Notes: generated from the sequence alone by a model not told the origin. A stretch of DNA of 64,000 nt from Sodalis glossinidius str. 'morsitans' (GCF_000010085.1 NC_007712.1:1364001-1428000); one strand, 5' to 3'; shown: positions 42,793 to 52,707, counted from the first letter of the stretch. Program-made: numbers and translations.

Positions 42793-43886
42793 CAGAACCC
42801 GATTTTATTGAACGCGATGCCGACAAAATCACGGCTGAAATGATTGCTCAGTACGAAGCCGCAACCGGCAAGACGCTGTACCCCGCCCAGGCTGAGCGCC
42901 TGTTGATTGACCTGTGGGCATACCGCGAAATGCTGGTCAGGGTAGCGGCGCAGGAAGCGGCCAAACAGAATCTGGTCGCCTTTGCCCGTGAGCCGATGAT
43001 TGATTACCTCGGTGAACTGGTCGGTGTTTACCGCCTTGCCGCGCAGCCTGCCACCACCACTCTCCAGTTCTCCGTGGATGAGGCACTGGCCATTGATGTG
43101 CTGATTCCGGCAGGCACCCGCGTCAGCGCTTCCGACAGCATTATTTTTGCCACCGATACGGACGTGGTGCTGAAAGCCGGATTGCTTCTGGTCAATGCCA
43201 CGGCCACCTGTACCGAACCGGGAGCCGCTGGCAATGGCTGGCAACCTGCGCAGGTCAGTCAGTTGCTCGATGAGATTGATAACGTCGACCTGCAGGTGAC
43301 CAATCTGATGGCAAGTTCTGGCGGTTCAGAGCAGGAAGACAATGACAGGCTCCGCGAGCGTATCAAACTGGCCCCGGAGTCATTCACCAACGCCGGAAGC
43401 CGTATGGCATACCGCTTTCATGCCATGCAGGCCCATCCCAACATCGTCGACGTCGCTGTGCTCTCCCCGGTTCCCGGCACCGTAGAACTGTATCCGCTGC
43501 TCAGTACCGGCCTGCCGGAGGACAGCATCCTTACGCTGGTAGAGAGTTTCTGCTCGGACGAAAAAGTCAGGCCGCTCACTGACACCGTGCGGGCTAAAAC
43601 ACCTGTGCAGGTGGATTACGCCATTGAAGCCAACATCACTATCTATCGTGATCAGGATGCCAACTCGATAAAGGACAACGCCAACAGCGCCATACAGAAC
43701 TGGGTGGCGTCCCGTACCGCCACGCTGGGGCGCGATATTGTCCCCAGTCAGATTATCAGCGTGCTGTCCGTTGCCGGAGTGTATCAGGTCGAACTGGTGA
43801 CACCAGTGCTGAAGGTAGTGGCAGAAAACGAATGGGCAAACTGTACGGCGATCACTCTTAACATGACCGGGGTGTCCGATGGCTGA
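42783..43886 (+). CDS. Baseplate protein J (P2 gpJ-like)
   Basis: 367 residues, baseplate_J family: PDFIERDADKITAEMIAQYEAATGKTLYPAQAERLLIDLWAYRE and SGGSEQEDNDRLRERIKLAPESFTNAGSRMAYRF. Forms the wedge edges of the baseplate. No damage. Confidence 0.93.
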   Translation: MALTEPDFIERDADKITAEMIAQYEAATGKTLYPAQAERLLIDLWAYREMLVRVAAQEAAKQNLVAFAREPMIDYLGELVGVYRLAAQPATTTLQFSVDEALAIDVLIPAGTRVSASDSIIFATDTDVVLKAGLLLVNATATCTEPGAAGNGWQPAQVSQLLDEIDNVDLQVTNLMASSGGSEQEDNDRLRERIKLAPESFTNAGSRMAYRFHAMQAHPNIVDVAVLSPVPGTVELYPLLSTGLPEDSILTLVESFCSDEKVRPLTDTVRAKTPVQVDYAIEANITIYRDQDANSIKDNANSAIQNWVASRTATLGRDIVPSQIISVLSVAGVYQVELVTPVLKVVAENEWANCTAITLNMTGVSDG

Positions 43887-44457
43887 GCCGCTACAACTCC
43901 CGCCACCGCTTGAGGGTGATATCAGTCTCAGAACGCTGGGAAGACTCGCCGGGCGGCTGGATAACATCGACCTGAGCGTACTGATGGTCTATCTCGTCGA
44001 TATTGTCGACAGTTCCGCGCTGCCATGGCTGGGCGAGCAGTTCTCACTGTTCGGCGATGGCTGGGAGCTGGCGGAATCTGACGATGTACGCCGCATGCTT
44101 ATCAAATCCGCTATCGAGCTGCACCGCTACAAAGGGACGCCGTGGTCAATCAGGGAAATTATCCGCCGTTTCGGCTTCGGCGAAGTGGATCTGATTGAAG
44201 GCACTGGCCAGATTGGCTACGACGGCAAACACACTTACAACGGGCTTTTCGTTCATGGCGATGCGGAAGCCTGGGCGGTATATCGCGTCATCCTTCAACA
44301 GCCCATCACTAACGCTCAGGCGGCGCTGTTACGCCAGACGCTCGCTGCTTTTGCTCCGGCCCGCTGCCATCTGGCAAGCCTGGAGTATCAGTCTGTCGCC
44401 ATTCGCTACAACAACACCGTCAACTATGACGGCAGCTATAACCACGGGAGCAGTTAA
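43879..44457 (+). CDS. Tail protein I (P2 gpI-like)
   Basis: 192 residues. LPWLGEQFSLFGDGWELAESDDVRRMLIKSAIELHRYKGTPWSIREIIRRFGFGE is the gpI family block. It joins baseplate and fibres. Overlaps gpJ by 8 bases. Confidence 0.93.
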   Translation: MAEPLQLPPPLEGDISLRTLGRLAGRLDNIDLSVLMVYLVDIVDSSALPWLGEQFSLFGDGWELAESDDVRRMLIKSAIELHRYKGTPWSIREIIRRFGFGEVDLIEGTGQIGYDGKHTYNGLFVHGDAEAWAVYRVILQQPITNAQAALLRQTLAAFAPARCHLASLEYQSVAIRYNNTVNYDGSYNHGSS

Positions 44458-44459
44458 TT

Positions 44460-45605
44460 ATGGCAAACCTACCTGAAACCCCGCAGTGGGAAGAAGGCAT
44501 CTACCAGATTGAGGTCTCTGACCCCGTTCTGGGTGGGCCTGACGGAATCTCTAACCGTCAGGGTAAACAACTGGCCAGCCGCACGCTGTACCTGAAGCAA
44601 CAGGTTGAAAAAGGCGGTTCTGAACTTGCGAAACACATCGCGGCAGCAGACCCGCATACCCAGTACGCACCGAAAGCCAGCCCGACATTCACCGGCACGC
44701 CAACAGCGCCTACGCCTGCAAATAGTGATAACAGCAAGAAGCTGGCGACGACAGAGTTTGTGGCCAAAGCACTTGCGGCGCTTGCTGGCAGCGCTCCTGA
44801 GACGCTGGATACGCTCAAAGAGCTGGCTGATGCCCTCGGCAACGATCCGAATTTTGCGACCACGGTGTTGAACAAGCTGGCGGAAAAGCTGGCCAAAGAC
44901 CAGCACGGCGCAGATATTCCTGACCCGGCGCTCTTTGTCAAAAACCTTGGTTTAGGAGATGGTAGCTATGTGGGTCGATTGATTGGTTCGCCAAAGGTGT
45001 TTAAATCGTCAGGGACATACACACCAACCAAAGGAACAAAGTACGCGATTGCTGAGGTTCAAGGAGCTGGTGGAGGAGGCGGTAATGCTACCGGGAACAC
45101 AACAACATCGGCATTTGGTACATCGGGAGGGGCTGGGGCATACGCGCTATCGTTTTTCGCCATTACATCAGGCACAGCATCCATTGTTGTTGGGGCTGGA
45201 GGTGTTCCATCAGGTAATGGGGGAACATCATCATTTAGTGGCTTTAACAATACGATCATAGCTGCAGGTGGGAATGGTGGCACCAATAACATTGGTAGCG
45301 GAGGAATGACATCAAACGTTCACGCCAGAGGTTCTGACGGAGGAACCGCATCGGGAGGAACGATTATTAATGGTAAAGGCGGCGCGGGAGGTGCGTCATT
45401 TATTTTGTCTGGCACACCCTCTAGTGGTATAGGAGGGGATTCTCACTTCTCCGGAGGCGCTTTCGGCGCGGGTGCTCAAGGTGGCGCAGGTCGGAATGCT
45501 ATATTGGGCGCTGGCGGTTCCGGTGCAACCGTTTTTATGGCAAATACTACCTACAACGGCGGTTCTGGCGGTGATGGCATTGTTATCATCTGGGAGTATG
45601 CATAA
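44460..45605 (+). CDS. Tail fibre protein
   Basis: 381 residues. The N-terminus (residues 1-60) attaches to the baseplate. TFTGTPTAPTPANSDNSKKLATTEFVAKALAAL is a phage tail repeat, and the C-terminal half (residues about 185-380) is very glycine-rich (GAGGGGGNATGN, GGNGGTNN, GGAGGASF). That half forms the receptor-binding polyglycine tip typical of T4 gp38/S16-type adhesins. The C-terminal half has lower GC than the N-terminal half, suggesting exchange of tips. Confidence 0.88.
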   Translation: MANLPETPQWEEGIYQIEVSDPVLGGPDGISNRQGKQLASRTLYLKQQVEKGGSELAKHIAAADPHTQYAPKASPTFTGTPTAPTPANSDNSKKLATTEFVAKALAALAGSAPETLDTLKELADALGNDPNFATTVLNKLAEKLAKDQHGADIPDPALFVKNLGLGDGSYVGRLIGSPKVFKSSGTYTPTKGTKYAIAEVQGAGGGGGNATGNTTTSAFGTSGGAGAYALSFFAITSGTASIVVGAGGVPSGNGGTSSFSGFNNTIIAAGGNGGTNNIGSGGMTSNVHARGSDGGTASGGTIINGKGGAGGASFILSGTPSSGIGGDSHFSGGAFGAGAQGGAGRNAILGAGGSGATVFMANTTYNGGSGGDGIVIIWEYA

Positions 45606-46006
45606 TGTCTAAATATGCTTTGGTTAAGAAAGGTTTTGTGGAAAATGTGGTTGAGTGGGATGGGAAAGGCGATCTGTTCCCTGAATTTGTTTGTGTGAAT
45701 GTTGACGCCATAACTACAGGCCCAGGGTGGTCGTATGATGGGAAAAAGTTCACCCCACCTCCCGAACCAGATAAGACGCACGAACAATGGGTAGTAGAAG
45801 CTAACCAGCATAGAAATGCGCTGTTAGCGCAAGCTGATGACGTTACTGCTTACTGGAGAGCAGAACTCGCTCTTGGCATTATCACCGATGAAGACAAAGC
45901 CAGTTTGATACTCTGGCTGACCTATATTAAAAAATTACAAGCTGTTGATACCAGCACTGCGCCAGAGATGAATTGGCCTACGCCTCCGGCTGAAAGGGCC
46001 AGTTAA
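45605..46006 (+). CDS. Tail fibre assembly protein
   Basis: 133 residues, caudovirales tail-fibre-assembly family: C-terminal AYWRAELALGIITDEDKASLILWLTYIKKLQAVDTSTAPEMNWPTPP. It folds or attaches the fibre. Lower GC, like the fibre tip. Last phage gene; the following 124 bases to the right end hold no gene. Confidence 0.9.
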   Translation: MSKYALVKKGFVENVVEWDGKGDLFPEFVCVNVDAITTGPGWSYDGKKFTPPPEPDKTHEQWVVEANQHRNALLAQADDVTAYWRAELALGIITDEDKASLILWLTYIKKLQAVDTSTAPEMNWPTPPAERAS

Positions 46007-46086
46007 TCTCACGGTGGATGTTTATAGGAAGTAGAACACACTAATATTGTAATTCTTTTGCACATATTGAAACGCCGCAGCGATAC

Positions 46087-46130
46087 CATTTATCTCACGG
46101 AAATGGGCGCATTTATCGCGCGGCGCATCA
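46087..46130. repeat. Prophage right end with transposase sites
   Basis: Read inward from 46130 on the minus strand it begins TGATGCGCCG. GATAAATG lies at positions 14-21 (46117-46110) and again at 37-44 (46094-46087), the same spacing as the left end. Confidence 0.85.
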
Positions 46131-46136
46131 TCGCAC
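46131..46136. repeat. nagB: Target-site duplication, right copy (TCGCAC)
   Basis: Second copy of the duplicated nagB target. Removing the phage and one copy restores the coding sequence around Cys239-Asp240. Confidence 0.85.
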
Positions 46137-46849
46137 ACCATGACGGCTTTAGCATGCAACTGTAGGCAAGTGATGGTCCACATATGATTGACATTACCTT
46201 CTACAGCCGCCTGCAGTGCGTGGGCCTTATTGTGCCCTATCACCAGAATCATCACCTCTTCTGCGTCAAGCAGCGTACCGACGCCCACCGTCAGAGCGTA
46301 GCGGGGTACCTGCTCGATATCATTGTTAAAGAAGCGTGAATTGGCCCGACGGGTATCCTGGGTCAGGGTTTTGATGCGGGTGCGCGAGGCCAAAGATGAA
46401 CCCGGTTCATTAAAAGCGATGTGGCCGTCGTTGCCGACACCGCCCATGAACAGGTGAGTTTTGCCGTAAGATTTGATCTTCTCCTCATAACGGCGACATT
46501 CAGCATCAATATCCGGGGCATTGCCGTTAAGGAGGTTGATGTTTTCCCGTGGAATGTCGATATAATTAAAAAAGTTATTAAACATGAATGAATGGTAGCT
46601 TTCGGGATGTTCGGCGGGTAAGCCGACATATTCATCCATGTTGAACGTCACCACATGCTTAAAGCTGACCTGGCCCGCTTTATGCAATTCAATCAGGCTT
46701 TTATAGGCTTCCAGCGGCGTGCTGCCGGTGGGCAGACCGAGAATGAACGGGCGGTCGGCGCTGGGGGTGAAGGCGTTGATACGGTTGACGATATGACGGG
46801 CGGCCCACTGACCAACCTGAGCGGCGGTGTTTAATGGAATCAGTCTCAT

Positions 46850-47178
46850 GTTTGTCCTCGTAATATGTTGCAGTGCAGTGTTTGACCGGGGAGTATAACC
46901 GCTGGGCGTCCACGCTGGAATCCGACGTGTTGTCCCCCCCTTAGGGGCAACTGCGGGTTGATTTTTTTTATTGCAAAATAAGTTTGCCTTAAATACTAGA
47001 GTAAGTCACAAAATAGAGCGATTCAAGATGAAATTTTGTTAAGAAAACCGTTATTATTTTGCGATGAGAATTAAATCTTTCGTCGGCGGGCCGTTGCGCT
47101 GCTGACGATGGCAACGACAAAGGCGGCAGTGCCAGCAGACCGGCCGCCAATAAAAGTCATGCTAATAGGGGAAACAAG
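46850..47178. promoter_or_regulatory. Divergent nagB/nagE control region with candidate NagC sites
   Basis: 329 bases between divergent starts. TTATTTTGC, as in NagC boxes, occurs twice in opposite orientation: in 47053-47075 on the plus strand and in the AT-rich stretch 46962-46984 on the minus strand. They are about 90 bases apart, fitting looped NagC repression as known for E. coli nagE-nagB. TGTGAC at 47006-47011 (minus) could be half of a CRP site. The boxes are matched by eye only. Confidence 0.5.
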
Positions 47179-49215
47179 GTGAATATACTCAGTTATCTGC
47201 AGAAAATAGGCCGGGCGCTGATGGTCCCGGTGGCGACACTGCCTGCCGCCGCTATCCTGATGGGGGTGGGCTATTGGATCGATCCGGTTGGCTGGGGGGG
47301 CAGCAATGCACTGGCAGCCTTTTTCATCAAATCCGGATCGGCGATTATTGAAAATATGTCGGTGCTGTTTGCCATCGGCGTTGCCTATGGTATGTCGAAA
47401 GATAAAGACGGCGCCGCGGCGCTTACCGGCTTCGTCGGTTTCCTGGTGGTGACGACACTGTGCGCGCCGGCCTCGGTGGCAATGATACAGAAAATCCCCG
47501 TGGATCAAGTGCCGGCGGCATTCGGCAAAATCAATAACCAGTTCGTCGGCATCCTGGTGGGGATTATTTCCGCCGAACTTTATAACCGATTTAGCCATGT
47601 CGAGCTCACCAAGGCGCTGTCGTTTTTCAGCGGACGCCGACTAGTGCCGATTCTGGTTTCCTTCGTGATGATTTTCATCGCCTTTATTCTGATGTATATC
47701 TGGCCGGTGATCTTCAACGCGCTGGTGGCGTTCGGTGAACACATCCAGCAGCTCGGCTCGGTGGGCGCGGGTATTTATGCCTTCTTTAACCGCTTACTGA
47801 TCCCGGTCGGTCTGCACCACGCCTTGAATTCGGTCTTCTGGTTCGATGTCGCCGGCATTAACGATATTCCCAAATTCCTCGGTGGCCAGCAGTCCATTGA
47901 AGCCGGTACCGGTATCGTCGGTATCACCGGCCGTTATCAGGCGGGCTTCTTCCCGATCATGATGTTTGGCTTGCCCGGTGCGGCGCTGGCGATTTACCAT
48001 TGCGCCCGCCCCGAAAACCGCAGTAAGATCGCTGGGATCATGCTTGCCGCGGCCTTCGCCTCGTTTTTTACCGGCATCACCGAACCGCTGGAATTCTCCT
48101 TTATGTTCGTGGCGCCGGTGTTGTATTTCCTGCACGCGATATTGACCGGCCTGTCGGTCTTTATTGCCGCCAGTATGCATTGGATTGCCGGCTTTGGCTT
48201 TAGCGCCGGGCTGGTGGATATGGTGCTCTCAAGCCGAAACCCGCTGGCGGTGCATTGGTATATGCTGATCCCGCAAGGGCTGGTGTTCTTCGTTCTGTAT
48301 TATCTGGTATTCCGTTTCACCATCCGACGCTTTAATTTGCTCACCCCGGGCCGCGAATTGCAAATGGCCGGCGATGAAACCGATGGCTACGATGTGAATA
48401 TCGATGCCGGCGGCGAAGGTGATGAGACGCAAAAACTGGCGCGTCGGTATATCAGCGTCATCGGTGGCTCGGACAATCTGACTGGTATTGATGCCTGTAT
48501 TACCCGTCTGCGCCTGAGCGTAAAAGACACGTCGCTGGTCAATGACGCCGTGGCGAAAAACCTCGGCGCCCAAGGTGTGATCCGTCTGAATAAAGAAAGT
48601 CTGCAAATCATTGTCGGCACCCGCGCGGAAATTATTGCCAGCGCGATGCGTACTGTATTGGCCAACGGACCGGTCAGCCCGGCGCGCGCGGTATCCCCGA
48701 CGCCGGTCGCGACTCCTGCACCGCGCGTAGAAACGCCTTCTGCCGGGAAACCGGTAGTGGTTTCGCTCATCTCGCCGATGACCGGTGACGTCGTGCTGCT
48801 GGAGCAGGTGCCGGATGAAGCTTTCGCCACCCGCGCCGTGGGAGAGGGTATCGCCATCCGTCCCACCGATAAACTGGTGTTGTCGCCGGCGAACGGTACG
48901 CTGGTCAAAGTCTTCAATACCCATCATGCTTTCTGCCTGGAAACCGATGGCGGCGCTGAAGTGGTAGTGCATATCGGTATCGATACCGTGGCCCTCAATG
49001 GACAAGGCTTTACCTGCCTGGTGGAAGAGGGCAGTAAGGTGACGCAAGGGCAGCCCATCCTGGAGCTGGATTTGGCCTACCTGAATGCCAACGCGCGTTC
49101 GATGATTAGCCCGGTGGTCGTGAGCAATATGGAGGAGTTCGGTGCGCTGACTCCCACCGCCAACACGACCGTGGTAGCAGGGCAAAGCCGGCTTTTGGAC
49201 CTCACCGACAAATAA
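47179..49215 (+). CDS. nagE: N-acetylglucosamine PTS permease EIICBA
   Basis: 678 residues from a GTG at 47179 (AACAAGGTG context), giving MNILSYLQKIGRALMVPVATLP. The EIIC membrane domain (residues 1-385) includes GITEPLEF (299-306). EIIB holds the phosphorylated Cys440 (GIDACITRLRL), and EIIA has His583 and the phosphorylated His598 (VVVHIGIDT). It imports GlcNAc as GlcNAc-6-phosphate. It is about 30 residues longer than E. coli NagE but shows no break. With nagA intact and nagB split, its product can reach glucosamine-6-phosphate and the cell wall. Confidence 0.95.
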   Translation: MNILSYLQKIGRALMVPVATLPAAAILMGVGYWIDPVGWGGSNALAAFFIKSGSAIIENMSVLFAIGVAYGMSKDKDGAAALTGFVGFLVVTTLCAPASVAMIQKIPVDQVPAAFGKINNQFVGILVGIISAELYNRFSHVELTKALSFFSGRRLVPILVSFVMIFIAFILMYIWPVIFNALVAFGEHIQQLGSVGAGIYAFFNRLLIPVGLHHALNSVFWFDVAGINDIPKFLGGQQSIEAGTGIVGITGRYQAGFFPIMMFGLPGAALAIYHCARPENRSKIAGIMLAAAFASFFTGITEPLEFSFMFVAPVLYFLHAILTGLSVFIAASMHWIAGFGFSAGLVDMVLSSRNPLAVHWYMLIPQGLVFFVLYYLVFRFTIRRFNLLTPGRELQMAGDETDGYDVNIDAGGEGDETQKLARRYISVIGGSDNLTGIDACITRLRLSVKDTSLVNDAVAKNLGAQGVIRLNKESLQIIVGTRAEIIASAMRTVLANGPVSPARAVSPTPVATPAPRVETPSAGKPVVVSLISPMTGDVVLLEQVPDEAFATRAVGEGIAIRPTDKLVLSPANGTLVKVFNTHHAFCLETDGGAEVVVHIGIDTVALNGQGFTCLVEEGSKVTQGQPILELDLAYLNANARSMISPVVVSNMEEFGALTPTANTTVVAGQSRLLDLTDK

Positions 49216-49285
49216 ATCGCTTCTCCTTTTGCGCCGCGCGGTGAGACGCCCACAGCTGCGGCATACGCCGTAATGTTGTACTAAA

Positions 49286-49325
49286 AACGCCCGTGCTGCC
49301 GTAAGGGGCCGGGCGTTGCTTTTTC
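49286..49325 (+). terminator. Terminator of nagE
   Basis: AACGCCCG (49286-49293) pairs with CGGGCGTT (49310-49317), followed by GCTTTTTCT. The 320-base gap to glnS holds otherwise only the glnS upstream region; no gene seen. Confidence 0.8.
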
Positions 49326-49535
49326 TGCTGTTATTCTTGCCGCGCCGGGGGAGGATCCCGATGCGGCAAGGCCCTGACCCGATGCCGCGTCCCGTTACCC
49401 CTCGTCACTTCGCTAACGCCGCCCTGCGGCGCCGGAATGGAGAATTTCTTTAACAAACGGTTGTGTCCTGGCGTGGCATGTTGGAACATAAGCGTAATGA
49501 ATGAATGTCGTGCTGTTGTGTAGAGGAATATCAAC

Positions 49536-51206
49536 ATGAGTGAGGCTGAAGCCCGCCCAACAAATTTTATTCGTCAAATCATTGACGACGATCTGGCCTC
49601 GGGGAAGCATACATCGGTGCACACCCGATTTCCGCCGGAGCCAAATGGCTATTTGCATATCGGCCATGCCAAATCTATCTACCTCAATTTTGGCATCGCC
49701 CAGGATTATCAGGGCCAATGTAACCTGCGTTTCGACGATACCAATCCGGTTAAAGAAGACATGGAATATGTCGACTCTATCAAGCACGACGTGCAGTGGC
49801 TGGGTTTTAACTGGAGCGGTGACATTCACTACTCTTCCGATTATTTCGACAAGCTGCATGACTACGCGCTTGAGCTTATCGACAAAGGGCTGGCCTATGT
49901 CGACCAGCTATCGCCGGATCAAATCCGCGATTATCGCGGCACCCTCACGCGCCCGGGTAAAAACAGCCCTTATCGTGATCGGAGCGTGGAAGAAAACCGG
50001 GCGTTATTCGCCAGCATGCGCCAGGGCGAATTTGCGGAAGGCAGCGCCTGCCTGCGTGCAAAGATCGACATGGCCTCGCCGTTTATGGTGATGCGCGACC
50101 CGGTGCTGTACCGCATCAAATTCGCCGATCACCATCAGACCGGCAGCAAGTGGTGCATCTATCCGATGTATGACTTTACCCACTGCATCTCCGATGCGTT
50201 GGAAGGCATTACCCATTCGCTTTGCACGCTGGAGTTTCAGGATAACCGCCGGCTGTATGATTGGGTGCTGGATAACATTACGATCAATGTGCATCCCCGG
50301 CAGTATGAATTCTCCCGGCTTAATCTCGAATACGCCATTATGTCCAAGCGCAAGCTGAATCTTCTGGTCACGGAGAAAATTGTCGAGGGCTGGGACGATC
50401 CGCGCATGCCGACCATTTCCGGTCTGCGCCGCCGCGGCTATACGGCGGCCTCGATTCGTGAATTCTGCCGCCGTATCGGCGTGACGAAGCAGGATAACAA
50501 TGTTGAGATGGCCGCGCTGGAAGCCTGCATCCGCGAAGATCTGAACGATCGAGCGCCGCGCGCCATGGCGGTGATTGACCCCGTGCGAGTGGTCATCGAA
50601 AGTCTCCCTATGGGGTATGAACAGGATATCGCGATGCCAAACCATCCCAACAGGCCGGAGATGGGGACCCGTCAGGTGGCGTTCAGCCGCGAAATTTATA
50701 TCGATCGTGCTGACTTCCGCGAAGAAGCCAACAAGCAGTACAAGCGGCTGGTATTGGGCAAGGAAGTGCGCCTGCGCAATGCGTTTGTGATCAAGGCTGA
50801 ACACGTGGAAAAAGACCCTCAGGGGCAAATCACCACGATTTTTTGCCGTCACGATCCCGACACCCTGAGTAAAGACCCCGCGGACGGGCGTAAGGTGAAA
50901 GGTGTAATCCACTGGGTATCGGCCAACCGTAGCCTTGCCGCGGAGTTCCGTCTGTATGACCGGTTATTCAGCGAAGCTAACCCGGCGGCTGCGGAGGATT
51001 TTCTCTCCACGCTGAATCCCGATTCGCTGGTTATCCGTCAGGGCTTTGTCGAAGCCGGCGTGCCGGCAGCCAATACGGGCGAACCCTTTCAGTTTGAGCG
51101 CGAAGGCTATTTCTGCGCCGACAGTCGCTACTTCAGCCCCACTCATCCGGTGTTTAACCGCACCGTGGGACTGCGCGATACCTGGGCTCAGAGAGCCGCA
51201 ATGTAA
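49536..51206 (+). CDS. glnS: Glutaminyl-tRNA synthetase
   Basis: 556 residues (E. coli 554). Class I motifs: HIGH as GYLHIGHAKS (residues about 40) and the KMSKS equivalent IMSKRKL (about 270). It charges the glutamine tRNAs encoded at 7550-7954. Intact, monocistronic. Confidence 0.97.
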   Translation: MSEAEARPTNFIRQIIDDDLASGKHTSVHTRFPPEPNGYLHIGHAKSIYLNFGIAQDYQGQCNLRFDDTNPVKEDMEYVDSIKHDVQWLGFNWSGDIHYSSDYFDKLHDYALELIDKGLAYVDQLSPDQIRDYRGTLTRPGKNSPYRDRSVEENRALFASMRQGEFAEGSACLRAKIDMASPFMVMRDPVLYRIKFADHHQTGSKWCIYPMYDFTHCISDALEGITHSLCTLEFQDNRRLYDWVLDNITINVHPRQYEFSRLNLEYAIMSKRKLNLLVTEKIVEGWDDPRMPTISGLRRRGYTAASIREFCRRIGVTKQDNNVEMAALEACIREDLNDRAPRAMAVIDPVRVVIESLPMGYEQDIAMPNHPNRPEMGTRQVAFSREIYIDRADFREEANKQYKRLVLGKEVRLRNAFVIKAEHVEKDPQGQITTIFCRHDPDTLSKDPADGRKVKGVIHWVSANRSLAAEFRLYDRLFSEANPAAAEDFLSTLNPDSLVIRQGFVEAGVPAANTGEPFQFEREGYFCADSRYFSPTHPVFNRTVGLRDTWAQRAAM

Positions 51207-51245
51207 CTTTTTCCTGTCCTGTGCCTTTTTCGCTCAGGCGCAGGG

Positions 51246-51271
51246 CGGGGCCATCGCCCCGTGTTCTCTTC
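51246..51271 (+). terminator. Terminator of glnS
   Basis: CGGGGC-CATC-GCCCCG followed by TGTTCTCTTC. A second hairpin, GCCGGCG-AAAA-CGCCGGC, lies at 51277-51294 without a T run. Confidence 0.6.
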
Positions 51272-51437
51272 ATCCCGCCGGCGAAAACGCCGGCTGCGAC
51301 CGCCTCGATTCCCCTATTCTTGACCGCATGCGAAGACAGACTTTTCATGCCGGGTCCTGTGCGTGTCGGGCTGCCGTTTTAATCACTTTTACCCTAATTC
51401 AGGCCGCATAATGTTGATCGCTGCCGCTTACAGCACA

Positions 51438-52251
51438 TTATTGCTTCTGCCCGTTTTTTATCGCCGCCGCCAACTCATTGAGATTCTTTAATTCAAGGGC
51501 CAGCGGTTGGTTGCGTAGGCGCACCTGATAATGGTCGGGACTGTCGCACCAGATAAAGATTTTATCTAACTCATCGGACGGCGGCGCTACTTTACAGACG
51601 ATGGCCTTATCCCTCACCCGTAGCTTAACGCGGGCTGACAATACCTCAAACGCCGTATGCTTTTTTCTCTCGGCGCCGAAATCGTAGCAGGAGAACACCA
51701 CCTCTTGTGCTGCCTTGGAGACGACGGGACCCGTTGACGATAGACTTTGCAGCGAAGCATAAACTGTTTTTCCATAGGGGACGAAGGCGCAATCCGTAGA
51801 TTGAAACCTGGGCAAACTTGCCAGATCAATTTTTGCGTAAACGGGAAGCGCCGACACCAGTTTGCGTGCCCCCTGCCGGCAAAGGCACAGGTTTGGGCGG
51901 TCGTGGCGGGGTCTGCGTAGTCACAGTTTCGCCGCTATGGCGTGGGCGCGCTTGCACCAGAGACGGTGTGAGCGGCAGCGCGCGCTGGTGTTCGCCGGGC
52001 TTGGCGTCTTCTCGCGGGCTGCGCGAGGGCCGCGGCGGTGAGGTCGGTTTCGCGGCTTTTCGGCCGGAATTGATAGCGTCCTGTTGCGGGCCGAGGCGGT
52101 GAGGATCTCTCTATTGTGGCGGGGCTGAGCCATTTTGCCTGTCTTACGCTGAGGTGTCGGACCTAAACGACGTTGGCACGGCTGGAAGCGCTTCCGTTGC
52201 GTCCACGGAGGCTCGCGGCGGGAGGTTATCTTGCAGGATAGGTTTAATCAT
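51438..52251 (-). pseudogene. Decayed gene of unknown function between glnS and fur
   Basis: An ATG at 52251 with AGGTG upstream starts MIKPILQDNLPPRASVDATE and stops after 35 codons. Downstream, in other frames, a proline-rich stretch runs (PTSPPRPSRSPREDAKPG; PPRPPKPVPLPAGGTQTG). An intact 139-codon end follows (51438-51857) with KIDLASLPRFQSTDCAFVPYGKTVYASLQSL and six cysteines. Together they suggest one gene of about 270 codons, a disordered proline-rich N-terminal half and a folded C-terminal domain, with at least two frameshifts. The 139-codon end could still be expressed from a GTG. I do not recognise the family. E. coli has chiP-chiQ here instead. Confidence 0.45.
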
Positions 52252-52643
52252 TGTGACACCTGTAAGTTGATTTATGCCGAGAGAAAAAGCGTTACCGGTT
52301 TCAGCTTAAGGCTGGAGTTAGCGGCACACGCGGCGGAGGGTTACCTGCACCGTAATGTGTTTCTGGCGCAGGAGCGGACTAAGAATTGTGAATAGTGATC
52401 GACCTATAAACCCACTGCTCGATAGATTAGGAAGTAACTTTCCCTATCGGAATCAGGTGAAAGGCTGATTCAAAATGAAGGAATGACGCAGAAGTGAAAG
52501 GCCGGGGGTGGCAAAGCGTTAAGGTGTCAAAGAAGGAAAAGAGGCAGGGAGGTAAGAATGCAAATGAGGCAAATGACGAAAGGATTCAGGAGTGTGAGAG
52601 TGAGGCGGTAAGGTTGACTCAGGCAGTTACAGCCTCAACAAAT
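52252..52643. other. Gene-free stretch before fur
   Basis: About 390 bases with no supported gene on either strand. One open frame on the plus strand (ending at 52395) lacks a start codon with a ribosome site. The AG-rich stretch 52480-52610 has no structure I can name. It is probably eroded DNA left from the missing chiPQ region. Confidence 0.5.
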
Positions 52644-52666
52644 AAAAAAACCGCCGGCGGCGGTTT
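52644..52666 (-). terminator. Terminator of fur
   Basis: AAACCGCC (52648-52655), loop GGC, GGCGGTTT (52659-52666). On the minus strand it is followed by a run of seven T, 42 bases beyond the fur stop. Confidence 0.85.
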
Positions 52667-52707
52667 CTCTTTGTTCGCTCGTGATCTGACGGCCCAGGTG
52701 TTGGCGG

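Larger units (their letters stand above)
46022..46849 (-). pseudogene. nagB: nagB 5' part, fused to 35 phage-encoded residues
   Basis: Glucosamine-6-phosphate deaminase makes fructose-6-phosphate and ammonia. Bases 46131-46849 are native nagB through Cys239 and two bases of codon 240. The frame then continues into the phage right end for 35 residues (from DAPRDKCAHFREI to YFL) and stops at 46022, giving a 275-residue hybrid. Asp72, Asp141, His143, Glu148 and the Arg158/Lys160 site remain. Tyr254 and the last native 27 residues are lost to 13112-13202. The hybrid could be inactive, unstable or partly active without allosteric control. Confidence 0.93.

Noticed and set aside
44460..46130. An invertible tail-fibre segment (Mu G-region type)
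   Set aside because: There is one fibre gene and one assembly gene, no second set in reverse orientation, no recombinase gene and no inverted crossover sites seen.
52156..52395. An 80-codon open frame on the plus strand containing CDTCKLIYAERK
   Set aside because: No ATG or GTG with a ribosome site, and the opposite strand has a better start at 52251.
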